From Gnetum montanum (Eukaryota > Streptophyta > Gnetopsida > Gnetales > Gnetaceae), in assembly GCA_015680685.1 (NCBI GenBank), contig MNCI01020927.1, forward strand, positions 5,203 through 31,839: a stretch of 26,637 nucleotides of DNA. Reading direction: 5' to 3'. The translations under genes were made by a program, and so were the position numbers. Every line of letters begins with the position of its first letter. Position 1 is the first letter of the stretch. Under the pieces are notes generated by a model that was not told the origin of the DNA, searched no databases, and worked only from the letters and a program-made list of their open reading frames with translations. Of this stretch, positions 10,020 to 18,059 are shown one piece after another.

Positions 10020-10280
10020 GAAAGGATGCTAAAATGAAATAACGGGTTCTTAACAAATTATAACCAAACTAACGATGCTGCAGCAACGTCAATGACAGAA
10101 CAAACACCAACGATTTGGTAGGCATGTTTCCCGACTCGAAATCGCTGTTCTTTGTTGTTGACGATGTGGCACGTGGTGGCGGGGCTGCACAGGAGATCAG
10201 TTTGCAAGAAGAAGGCTACGCCAGCGGAGGATCTACCACTGCTGCGTCCACAGGTACCTTTCATGACTAACGACGGACAC
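10020..10280. other. GC-balanced stretch, unassigned
   Basis: Composition changes here from AT-rich to balanced, marking the left part of the gene-fragment island. On the minus strand, a short frame starting near 10130 reads MPTKSLVFVLSLTLL, which resembles the start of a signal peptide, but it stops after a few more codons. No domain is recognised. It could be the region downstream of the MADS fragment or a further gene fragment. Confidence 0.25.
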
Positions 10281-10532
10281 TCAAAATCTTCCGAGAATTC
10301 CTACAGTATTCTGGGCATCCTCCAGGAATAACGCGATGGTCTGCATTTGCTTGAATTTCATGATAGCCGGGGTCTCTGAGAAAATGATGAGCGCGATTTC
10401 AGCATTGCAGAGATGGCCGAGTTCACTGCATTTCTTGAGAAGGCCGTTGCATGGCCTCCAAAAGTAGATCTGTCGACAGCTTGGACTCTGGACTTTTGAA
10501 AAACCTGCCTTTGTTGTTTTCATGAGAATCAC
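10281..10532 (-). pseudogene. MADS-box domain fragment (first exon)
   Basis: MADS-domain proteins are DNA-binding transcription factors that dimerise and bind CArG boxes in the nucleus. An 83-codon minus-strand frame carries the domain. Residues 15-24 (QSPSCRQIYF) match the N-SxRQVTF region. Residues 28-52 contain CNGLLKKCSELGHLCNAEI followed by ALIIFS, matching RRNGLLKKxxELSVLCDAEVALIIFS. The basic SKRR motif before NGLLKK is lost (WRPC), which would hurt DNA binding. The N-terminal MGRGK is also replaced (start MILMKTTKAG). After the domain the frame reads about 30 more residues to a stop; no K-box or later exon is visible downstream. The type (MIKC or type I) cannot be settled. It lies on the same strand as the ABCG fragment 260 bp upstream. 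Most likely a pseudogene or captured exon. Confidence 0.75.
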
Positions 10533-10791
10533 GGTTGATTTTTATTTTTACTTTTTTATTATATATTTTTGTTTTGCCGGGAAGGAATGGCCACCGAGAA
10601 TTGGAATTTCAGACGCTAGATCTAAGCCAAATGTAAAACCCTTAAGCTTCATTGCAGGCACCCGTTAGGGTTTATTCTTCAACAAAGAACCCCCGAAAGC
10701 AAAGCTGCCTCAGAAGATTTGCCACTAAAACAGCTCGTTGACAACTGATTCGGCGTGTGCAATTGCATCGATTCACAAGATCCAGTGTAAA
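10533..10791 (-). other. Spacer between the MADS and ABCG fragments
   Basis: No coding is recognised. On the minus strand it has an AAACCCTAA telo-box (about 10665-10675), common in plant promoters, and an AT-rich TATATAATAAAAAAG stretch (about 10540-10555) shortly before the MADS start codon. These could be remains of the MADS gene promoter. The part next to 10791 may hold decayed ABCG sequence. Confidence 0.3.
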
Positions 10792-11187
10792 TCAGTAGTT
10801 TAGTATTCCACAACAGGCGTGGCTGTCGTCAAAATAAATGGTGTTTTCCGCTGAGAGCAGGCACAAGCGATCGAAGAGAGCAAAAACACCGCTAGTAGAC
10901 TGGAGAACAGATGCAATCATTGTTCTGCCGTGCCGGCTCAGATGTCTGCGTCACGAGGTAAGCAGGAGCACTGTCAAGGTCGCCGGTGGATTTGTCCAGA
11001 AACAGCATAAAGGCCGCATCAGACTTTCAACAGCAATGCTGAGCCCTCCTTTCTCACCTCCACCGATTCCTTGCAAGTGCCAATTTCCAACAGGAGTATT
11101 CTGACATTCCTGCAATCCCATCTCCATGATTATTCTCTTAACAATCTCTGATTTTTCTTGTGCACTCATCTTATCCGACAGCCTAAT
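10792..11187 (-). pseudogene. ABCG half-transporter nucleotide-binding domain, C-terminal part
   Basis: ABCG (WBC) half-transporters export lipids and other compounds across the plasma membrane using an N-terminal ATPase domain. On the minus strand: RLSDKM at the insertion site, then EMGLQECQNT, VGNWHLQGI and the ABC signature region GGGEKGGLSIAVESLMRP (canonical SGGEKRRxSIALEILMRP). After a frameshift comes the Walker B/D-loop segment FLDKSTGDLDSAPAYLVTQ; the catalytic Glu after FLD is Lys here. After another shift comes RHGRTMIASVLQSTSGVFAL and FDRLCLLS with IYFDDS (H-loop region; the His of IHQPS is lost). The frame ends at a stop at 10792-10794. The upstream part continues beyond the inserted element at 12686. 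Family assignment is firm, the exact subfamily is not. It cannot give a working ATPase. Confidence 0.88.
11183..11187 (+). repeat. Left target-site duplication CTAAT
   Basis: CTAAT directly precedes the 5' LTR (TGTCAGAGATG) and is repeated exactly at 12686-12690 after the 3' LTR. Confidence 0.9.
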
Positions 11188-11624
11188 TGTCAGAGATGTT
11201 ATGATAAAATCTATACTTGTGTGTTGAATTCACTTGTTTAGCTTTAGAATTTTCTAAAATATGAAAAGAAGAGTTAAGATATCTAAAACTCGATGTCAAA
11301 GAAAAAGTAAAGACATGTCTAGGTTAATTATTAGTTGTTTCGATTATTTTAACCCTAGATCTGTCTATTTAAATCCATCTTGGGTTGGTTATGATTAGTG
11401 TAAGGGTTGCTATGTAAAAATAGTTGACTTGTGATCTTTGTAAACATCTTTGTGTATCTTTGGGAGTTTTGAAGATGTAAAAGTTGCAAAGTTACTTTTC
11501 TATTTATCTCCCTTGTTTCTCTCTTACTCTATTTTCAAAGTTTTATTTCCTTTGTTGTGTTATTTTTTTTGTGCCAATAATATTTGTGAATAACAGTTTT
11601 TGCACAACGTATAATCCTATAGCA
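11188..11624 (+). repeat. 5' LTR of the small element
   Basis: TGTCAGAG...ATAGCA. It carries a TATA-like CTATTTAA near 11365 and a pyrimidine-rich R/U5 stretch near 11505-11530. It aligns colinearly with the 3' LTR, with scattered substitutions and a few indels. Confidence 0.88.
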
Positions 11625-12214
11625 AGTAGTATTGGAGCAAGTTTAAGTTGTGCAATGTTTGTTATTGGTGGAGTACAAAAGGTATTCTAGGGTGAATTAT
11701 TTGTAGATTATTTTTTTGTTTCAACATAGATTATTTTAGTAGGAGCTATGTGTACAAGATGGTAAAATGTCTTTCTTTTATTCTCATTGATGGGTGAAAC
11801 TGATGAAAATAAAAGAGACTAGGATGCTGGCACTATCATTTGAATGGGCATGTGAAAAGGGATTGTTCTATTTTGAGACATGATGATGTTATCTCATGGA
11901 TTTGTTGCTATTGAAGAGACATCTTATTATTATGTTACAGTCTAAGGTACAAGTCTTTTTTGTTTTGTTCAAGTTTTGTGTTAGCATGTGTTATGGTTTT
12001 CGTGATAGTATTTGGTAATGCTAGTATAATGCTATCTCATGTTATTTTGGCTTGAGGAGGCCTAGTCCATTAGGATGTTTTATGCAGGGATGCTCCTCAA
12101 ATGGTTGTGTGCGCACTTGTTATGTGATTTTTCTACATGTTGTGGAAGGCATGGCATGTTAATTGATGAAGTTTTCTTTCATTAGTTTGAGTGATTTTTC
12201 TTCAACTGGAAGAT

Positions 12215-12685
12215 TGTTAGAAATGTGAAGACAAAATCTATAGCTAACTTATGTTGAACTTCACTTTTGTTTTGTTTTGTTTCAGAATTTTCTAAAATAT
12301 GAAAAGAAGAATTAAGATATCTAAAACTTATTGTAAAAGAAAAAGTAAAGACATGTCCAAGTTAATTATTAGTTGTTTCCATTATTTTAACCCTAGATTT
12401 GACTATTTAAGTCCAGCTTGGATTGGTTATGATTAGTGAGTTGAGAGTCTGATCTTTTGTGCAATGATTGTTGTGTGGAAGCAATTGACTTGTGATCTTT
12501 GTAAACATCTCTGTGTATTTCTAGAATTTTGAAGATGTTGTAAAAATTGTGAAGTTGCTTTTCTAGTTTATCTCCCTTGTTTCTCTTTGACTCCATTCTA
12601 CAAGTTTTATTTCCCCTTTTATGTTATTTATGTGCTAGTAATATTTACGAATAACAATTTTTACATAATGCATAATCGTATAACA
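12215..12685 (+). repeat. 3' LTR of the small element
   Basis: TGTTAGAAATG...ATAACA. It is longer than the 5' LTR mainly through extra sequence near 12440-12475 and GTTTTGTTTTGTTT near 12265. The TATA-like CTATTTAA is conserved near 12400. Confidence 0.88.
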
Positions 12686-12840
12686 CTAATCTAGTAGAGT
12701 AATATATGATCTCCTCCACTATAAGAATGCTGATAAGAGTATCCTCTTGAGCTATGTAAACAACAATTCTTAAGAATAGAGGTTCATATTTGTTGTTCAC
12801 TAAGACTTGTCCACTATAAATAAAGGTTTTGGGCAGGTAC
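12686..12840 (-). pseudogene. ABCG nucleotide-binding domain, upstream part split off by the insertion
   Basis: On the minus strand an uninterrupted frame of about 47 codons reads FIYSGQVLVNN, then VVYIAQEDTLISILIVEE, then IIYYSTRL up to the duplicated ATTAG. This matches the ABCG stretch with SG-x-VLxNG, the Q-loop (AYVTQEDxLIGTLTVRE) and TIxYSARLRLPDKM. The continuation RLSDKM is on the other side of the inserted element at 11187. Removing the element and one target-site copy joins the two parts with a one-base frame offset. No Walker A motif is found further upstream, so the copy is also truncated or interrupted by an intron there. Confidence 0.82.
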
Positions 12841-12844
12841 CATA

Positions 12845-13194
12845 GTAGCGATAGTAGCTTGAAGAAGATCTAGAGGATGCAAATAATGATAATGGCGGAT
12901 GGTAGAGGTTTGGCATAGTTGTCCATGGGGCTAGCATAGCTCATTATTGGGCCTATGTGACTCTTTGTAAATCTTATTTTCTATTGTGATATATATATAT
13001 ATATATATGTGATGTTATGTAAAATTGTATATTCAAACTTATGCCAATTGTTTCTAGCACATGAATTTTTTTCTTATTCACAGGTTGGCTAGTTGCATGA
13101 GATAGAGCACTTAGTGGAACTTGCTTATGCACATAGGAATCAAAACAAGCAACTTTGTTGGTATTGGTGTAAACTACTTTGGTTGTTCAGTTGG
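12845..13194. other. Gap with an (AT)10 microsatellite
   Basis: AT-rich DNA between the ABCG fragment and copia sequence. It holds a perfect 20-bp AT repeat at 12989-13008. If the ABCG fragment is not processed, part of this could be intron, but I see no coding or clear splice sites. Confidence 0.4.
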
Positions 13195-13617
13195 TTAAAT
13201 AATTATGGAATTTGAGATCCAAATCAATATCCTAGCATTTCTATAATTTCTTGCTTTATGGCCTAGCATTTCATAATTAAAACAATATCCTTGAACAAAA
13301 TTAGTTATCATTCTTGGGCCATACCTAATGATTGGAATTATTAGAGTAGGAAGAATTCCATTACCTATTTGTGAGCTCATGATTTGTGATTGTGGAGGGC
13401 ATGTTTTAGCATTTATCTTCTAGGTTAATAAATTATTAAATATGCCCTTTTTGAAGGTCTAGAATCATAGCCAAGATCCCTCTTTTCATCACTTGATCAT
13501 CCATTATTAATAATATTCTTGAGCTATTCCAAGCTACGAGTAAACTTACTAAAATAAATCAAGTGTTACTTGAGTAGCTTTACCTTTCATATTCTTCTTT
13601 AGTAGTAGCACCATCTA
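13195..13617 (-). pseudogene. Ty1/copia gag fragment with second zinc knuckle
   Basis: It is homologous to the minus-strand copy at 7225-7590 and, inverted, to the plus-strand copy at about 14875-15235. The knuckle reads CFNYEMLGHKARNY, where the plus copy has CFNFGMLGHKARNC; the last Cys has become Tyr. Upstream on the minus strand are remains of the coiled-coil linker. It ends abruptly at about 13617, next to the start of the plus-strand element. Confidence 0.75.
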
Positions 13618-13639
13618 TATCGTGTAGAACCAAGGCTTC

Positions 13640-16440
13640 TCATCTAACAAAGATCCATGGTTTGATAGCTTAGCTTGTCCTCAATAGAATTTAAGATGAA
13701 GATATATCTTCTAGCGGATTACAATGATGTTTGGAAGGAAGTTAGTAGAGAAACAAGAAATGTTATGTTTGATGCATGAGCTATGAACACTTCAGTCTAT
13801 GGCTTGGATAGAGTAGTGTATATGAAGATTATGCATCTTTAAGCAACCACAGAAATGTGGGAGCATCTTCAACCTATTTATGAATAAGATTATAAAGTGA
13901 AGAATTCTAAGCTATTAACTTTAAGAACATGTTTTAATTCTTTGAGGATGCAAGAGGATGAAAATATTAGCAATTTTTTCATCCAAATAGATGAAATTAT
14001 TAGAGAGATTACTATGCTTGATGAAGCATAATATAATGATATAATTTTCCAAAAAATGTTTTCTATTTTCCCCATTAGATTTGAAGTAAGGTTCTCATCC
14101 ATAGAAGTAGCAAAAGATCTCTCAAGATTAAAAGTAGCTAAGCTCTACAATATTCTTTCTATATTTGAGATGAAAATTACCTTGGAATAAGGAGATTGCT
14201 AATTTTGCTAGAAAGCTTAGAAGGCTTAAAAATATGAAGGTTGGTAAGATGCTAGAAAATTCTTTTTCTTATTCTTATTGTGATGAAACAAATTATATGA
14301 TTGTTGAGTACCCAAAGAAAAAGGAAGATGAAGAAAATTAGAAAAAGCATATAACTAGGTTCATGTCAAAGCGGACTCGATACAAGTTTGATAAATTAAA
14401 AGCTTAGTTAGCTTAAATACAAAACCAATTAGAGCATATAGAAATTAGTACAAAAATTGAGAATGTTGAAGAAAATTATTTTGTTAATTTTTCTTCTTTC
14501 GATATAATAGCTAATGATATTGATATTGTTACAAAAGACTTATTTTCATTTACAAACCTAGTTGAAGATTATGATTCAAATTATGATTTTCAAATATTTA
14601 TGTATACTAATCCAAATGAGCAAGAAATTCCTAGTACTAATAAGTCTATAGGATTGAGCAAAGATAAAGATGGATGAAACTCATTAGAAAAAATCTAAAC
14701 TAAATGCAAAGAAGCTAAGGACATCAATATATAAGGGCTGATCGAGAAATTGGAGACAATGATCAAATTTAATAAAAAATTAAATAAATTTCTAAAAGAA
14801 AGAGATCAAGAAATCAAGATTTATAAGAAGAAGCTTGAATTAGTTGAACAAGAAAATTTAAAATTGAAAGAGAAGCTATTGATGTTAAAGAAGGATATGA
14901 AAGATAAAGCTACTCAAGTCACATATGATTTACTCAAATCTTAGAATAGCTTAAGGATATTATCAATAATAGATGATCAAACGATGATAAGACAAATCTT
15001 GGCTATGAGTCTTAACTCTCAAAGAGACCATCTTCAATAAATGTATTAGCCCAAAAGATAGATATCCAAATATAACCTCCATAGTCACAAATCATCAACT
15101 CACAAATAGGTAAGAAAATTCTTCCTACTCTTGGAATTCCTATCATTAGGTATGACCTAAGAAAAGTGTCTAATTTCTTCCAAGGATATTGTTTTAATTT
15201 TGGAATGCTAGGTCATAAAGCAAGAAATTGTAGAACTTGTAACCTTTTCCATTATGGAAATACATGTTATTTCCATGATACTAAGCACTTTTCAAGAGAT
15301 TAATAGAATATATTCTCTCATACAATTAGCCTTAATGACCTCTTGTAGCCCATAGACATCATTTCTTGATAGTGGCTACTCTCAACATATGACTAGTGAT
15401 AGATCAAAATTTATCATACTAGAATGCCTTAATGTAGGGAAAGTAAGCAAAGGTAAAACTATGGTAAAAGGTATTGGCTTAGCTAAAATTCATGTTAATT
15501 TTCTTGAAGTTCATAATGTTTATTTTGTTGAAGGTATACATTATGATTTATTAAGCTTAGGATAGTTTTCAAGAGAAGATTATTATGTTTGTTTGAAAAA
15601 TGAGAAATATATATTAGAGAATAAAGAAAATTATTTTAAAGCTTATGTTACTCAACTAGAAAATAATTTATATTCTATAAATGAGAAACCTCAATGTCTA
15701 ACTCTTATTTTTGAGATAAGTACTAGTAAGTTATGGTATAAAAGACTACGACACTTAAGCTTAGAAAAGATAAAAGTTCTTCTCAAGGCTCAAAGAATTA
15801 AAGGTATTTGTTAGGTAAGTCATCTAGAAGAGGTATGCTCTGCATGAAAACATTGTAAGCAAACTAGAGCTACCATTAAGCTAGTGAATTTTCAATGTAA
15901 AGTTAAGCCCGAATTACTACATATGGATGTTTTTGGACCTTTTGATATAGTTGGTTTTGATGGTAATTAATATTTCTATCTNTTCATGGATAACATGTAT
16001 TTAGAAAACATTTGATGTATTTAAATGTTTTAAGACATTTAAGAGTATGATTGAAACCGAAACAAGGCATAAGATCAAAGCTATTAGGACTAACAATGAA
16101 GATGAGCTTACCTTAAATAAATTTTATGAGCTATGTAAAGATTCAAATATTAAGAGATAGTTCTCATAAGCTAGAACACTTATGTAAAATGGTGTTATAG
16201 AGTAGAAAAATAGAACTATACTCGAGATGATTAGATTAATGATGAACAAGAAGAATGCACTAAAGCACCTATGGAATAAGACAATTAGAAAAACTATGTA
16301 CATCATCAATAGATGTTTAGTAAGAGCTAATAATGGTAACGCTCCTTATCAAATATGGTATGATAAAGTGGCTAATGTTCAATATTTCAAAACATTTGGT
16401 AGCAAGTGCTATATTAAGAATCAAGATAATGTTCAATCAT
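13640..16440 (+). pseudogene. Ty1/copia gag-protease-integrase remnant
   Basis: Domains in order. UBN2-type Gag (13680-14160): MKIYLLADYNDVWKEV, MWEHLQPIYE, SIEVAKDLSRLKVAKLYN. Decayed first zinc knuckle YSYCDETNYMIVEYP (about 14270). Coiled-coil linker of Lys/Glu/Leu heptads (14750-14940). Second knuckle CFNFGMLGHKARNC (about 15190). Aspartic protease with an intact D-S-G loop, SFLDSGYSQHMTSD (about 15365). GAG-pre-integrase KLWYKRLRHLSLEKI with HHCC remains KHCKQTRA (15725-15870). Integrase start HMDVFGPFD (about 15920). The second catalytic region RTNNEDEL has Asn where the active-site Asp belongs; GVIE keeps the Glu (16190). The copy breaks off at about 16440 after KCYIKNQDN, before reverse transcriptase. 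Many in-frame TAG/TAA sit where Gln is expected (LLSLG*FS, DGN*YFYLF). Base 15982 is n. Confidence 0.88.
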
Positions 16441-17003
16441 ACAAGTGTTATGCCTTCCAATTTGGTTTCAGCAAAAGATGACTTTTGATGATTTTCCACA
16501 TCTTCACGTTCAAAGTAATTCTTTATTAACCAAGAAAGAAAAGATTCAGTACCTTCCATGTCATTGAAGGATTTGACGTGAACATGAGGCATCCTTGAAG
16601 CATGTCTAAAAGCTTTTGTAAGAGTAACTTCAATTCCTTCATCTTTCTTTCTTTGAGGCCTAGAAGACAGTTTCTTTTTCCCTTTCCTAGGAAAATTGAA
16701 GCCTTGATACTTATTTTTAGGACTAAGTGCATGAAGAAAAACATCATCTTTAGCTTCTCCTTCTCCAAAGTAGTCATCTTCAAAAGGAATATCATCTTCA
16801 AGGGATGGCATTGAGGAATGTCTTGAAGAAGGTTTTGCTGAAGAATTGCATGACTTGCACCCTTGCTTGGATAGTTTTGATGAAGTAGCATGTCCTTTGT
16901 TCTCTCCAATCTTTTCAATATTCTCAATAATGAGCTTGAGAACATCTCTCATATCATCCACATCTCTTGAAAAATCTTGAACTGTCTTCTTTTGTGGAGG
17001 CAT
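16437..17003 (-). CDS. Ty3/gypsy Gag N-terminal fragment, open frame
   Basis: A 188-codon minus-strand frame starts with ATG at 17003 and reaches a TGA at the junction with the copia copy. It begins MPPQKKTVQDFSRDVDDMRD, a predicted helical start. Then comes a polar low-complexity middle (Ser-, Lys- and Glu-rich), then HVHVKSFNDMEGTESFLSWL and YFEREDVENHQKSSFAETKL. The latter matches the plant Ty3/gypsy Gag pattern of a VK-x-F-x-G-x-E-G/S-FLxW segment, YFE and a K-x-x-x-x-x-KLxG helix. It ends ELEGITLV-like just where WW is typical, so the stop may be a Trp-to-stop change or the breakpoint. It is linked to LTR-beta by a 340-bp leader and PBS. It is the least damaged retroelement coding stretch in the AT-rich part, but only the start of Gag remains. 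Confidence 0.72.
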   Translation of the reverse strand: MPPQKKTVQDFSRDVDDMRDVLKLIIENIEKIGENKGHATSSKLSKQGCKSCNSSAKPSSRHSSMPSLEDDIPFEDDYFGEGEAKDDVFLHALSPKNKYQGFNFPRKGKKKLSSRPQRKKDEGIEVTLTKAFRHASRMPHVHVKSFNDMEGTESFLSWLIKNYFEREDVENHQKSSFAETKLEGITLV

Positions 17004-17345
17004 GATAGGAATTGATCTAAAAGGAAATTTTCAAAAACTTCTACAAGAAAAGGTAAAATTTTCAAGATTTCTTTTGGAATGAGATAAGAAATTTTTAGAT
17101 ATTAAGAGAAATAAGCATAAGATCTTCAAAGCCTAGCTATTAGAAGCCAATGGGTGTCCAATTTCATAATTATCTTCCAATTCTTGAAAGATTTGACAAA
17201 CTTATGGATCAAAGGAAAATTTTTAGACCCTAGGATAAGTAGAACAAGTAGCAAGAGAGAATTCATGCAAGCTTGAGAATTTGGAGTGATTCTTTGTAAT
17301 TGAGATGAGAACTATTCACTTGAATGCAATTTTCTTCAATTCCAA
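17004..17345 (-). other. Untranslated leader between LTR-beta and gag
   Basis: AT-rich, with no coding recognised. It lies between the PBS and the gag ATG on the minus strand, with the usual length for a Ty3/gypsy leader. Confidence 0.5.
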
Positions 17346-17362
17346 GCTGCTTTGATATCAAT
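17346..17362 (-). other. Decayed initiator-tRNA-Met primer-binding site
   Basis: On the minus strand, directly after the LTR end CTCATCA, the sequence is ATTGATATCAAAGCAGC. The canonical iMet PBS is TGGTATCAGAGC, usually preceded by AT. The differences are G-to-A changes, consistent with decay. Confidence 0.65.
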
Positions 17363-17698
17363 TTGATGAGGAGCTTCCATGGATTCCATAATCCAAGCTC
17401 TCTCAAAGTTACAAAATACATAATTTGTATAAGAAAAGGAAAATGAAAGCTTTATTCTTGCTCGAATTTAAAAATTACATATGAGAGGAAGCACAATATT
17501 CAAGGATAGACCAAAGATTCAATCCAACTCTCACACACCCAATGAAGCTAATCATAGACATAAGGATTATCATCAATGCACCTTGCCAAGACTTTACCTC
17601 TCCTTCTACTCATCTCTCAACTTCCTACACTATTCATTTCTCTCTCTGGACTCTCTTCTCTCTAGACTTTCTTAATCAAATTGAAGGTTCAATAAGTC

Positions 17699-17706
17699 TA
17701 TTTATA
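17699..17706 (-). promoter_or_regulatory. TATA box of LTR-beta
   Basis: GATATAAATAGAC on the minus strand, between the U3 repeats and the GA-rich leader. A transcription start would be expected about 30 bp further along the minus strand. Confidence 0.6.
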
Positions 17707-17776
17707 TCTTTGCCCCTCATCTCTTCATCTTTCCTCTAATTTATCATTTAATTTTACATTCATTAAAATCCATGTG

Positions 17777-17900
17777 AGATGTCTATGAGAAACAGTAGAC
17801 ATCAATCCTGAGTGTAGAGGATATCAAAGTAGATGTTTTGGAGAAGACATCTTGCAGTAGATGTCTTGGCTGAGACATCTAATATGTAGTTGGGACATCT
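17777..17900 (-). repeat. AGATGTCT/AGACATCT repeats with 14-bp spacing in U3
   Basis: Seven sites start at 17777, 17797, 17831, 17845, 17859, 17873 and 17893. They alternate mostly between AGATGTCT and its reverse complement AGACATCT (variants AGATGTTT, AGACATCA, GGACATCT). Intervals are 20, 34, 14, 14, 14 and 20 bp. Confidence 0.85.
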
Positions 17901-18059
17901 CACCTACAAGACCAAAAATACAAAAATTCTTATTTTGAGGCTTTAAACCTCTAAACACCTTCAAACAAGTCCCTATAACTCTTGGAACATCCTAAAGTCA
18001 TCAAAAGAGTCCCAAAACACTTTCAAACATGCCAAAACTATAGGGAAAGATCCCATCAA

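Larger units (their letters stand above)
11188..12685 (+). mobile_element. Complete small non-autonomous LTR retrotransposon (TRIM/SMART-like)
   Basis: Two direct repeats bound a 590-bp internal region: 5' LTR 11188-11624 (437 bp, TGTCAGAGATG...ATAGCA) and 3' LTR 12215-12685 (471 bp, TGTTAGAAATG...ATAACA). They are colinear throughout, sharing for example CAGAATTTTCTAAAATATGA-like and AGTAAAGACATGTC blocks. Flanks carry an exact 5-bp target-site duplication (CTAAT). A polypurine tract AACTGGAAGAT (12204-12214) abuts the 3' LTR in copia style. Just inside the 5' LTR, ATTGGAGCAAG (11631-11641) looks like an iMet PBS (TGGTATCAGAGC) with an internal deletion. The internal part shows no gag or pol that I can recognise. 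LTRs are longer than in classic TRIMs, so 'TRIM-like' is descriptive. LTR divergence points to an old insertion. Confidence 0.88.
17364..18058 (-). mobile_element. LTR-beta, 5' LTR of the minus-strand Ty3/gypsy element
   Basis: The termini on the minus strand are TGATGGGATC (18058) and CTCATCA (17364), giving a 695-bp LTR with TGATG/CATCA inverted ends. The PBS follows directly at its 3' end and gag lies further downstream. TATAAATA (17699-17706, minus) is followed by a GA-rich leader (CT-rich in plus view, about 17595-17672). U3 holds the 14-bp-spaced AGATGTCT/AGACATCT repeats. The end motif TGATGAG is shared with LTR-alpha, but the rest is not obviously alike. Confidence 0.72.

Noticed and set aside
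10838-11104. 88-codon plus-strand frame with a GTAAG donor-like site, looking like a first exon
   Set aside because: It is antisense to the ABCG pseudogene, whose minus-strand match explains the composition.
14750-14944. Stand-alone coiled-coil small protein
   Set aside because: It is the linker between the two zinc knuckles of the copia Gag, in frame with the rest of the remnant.
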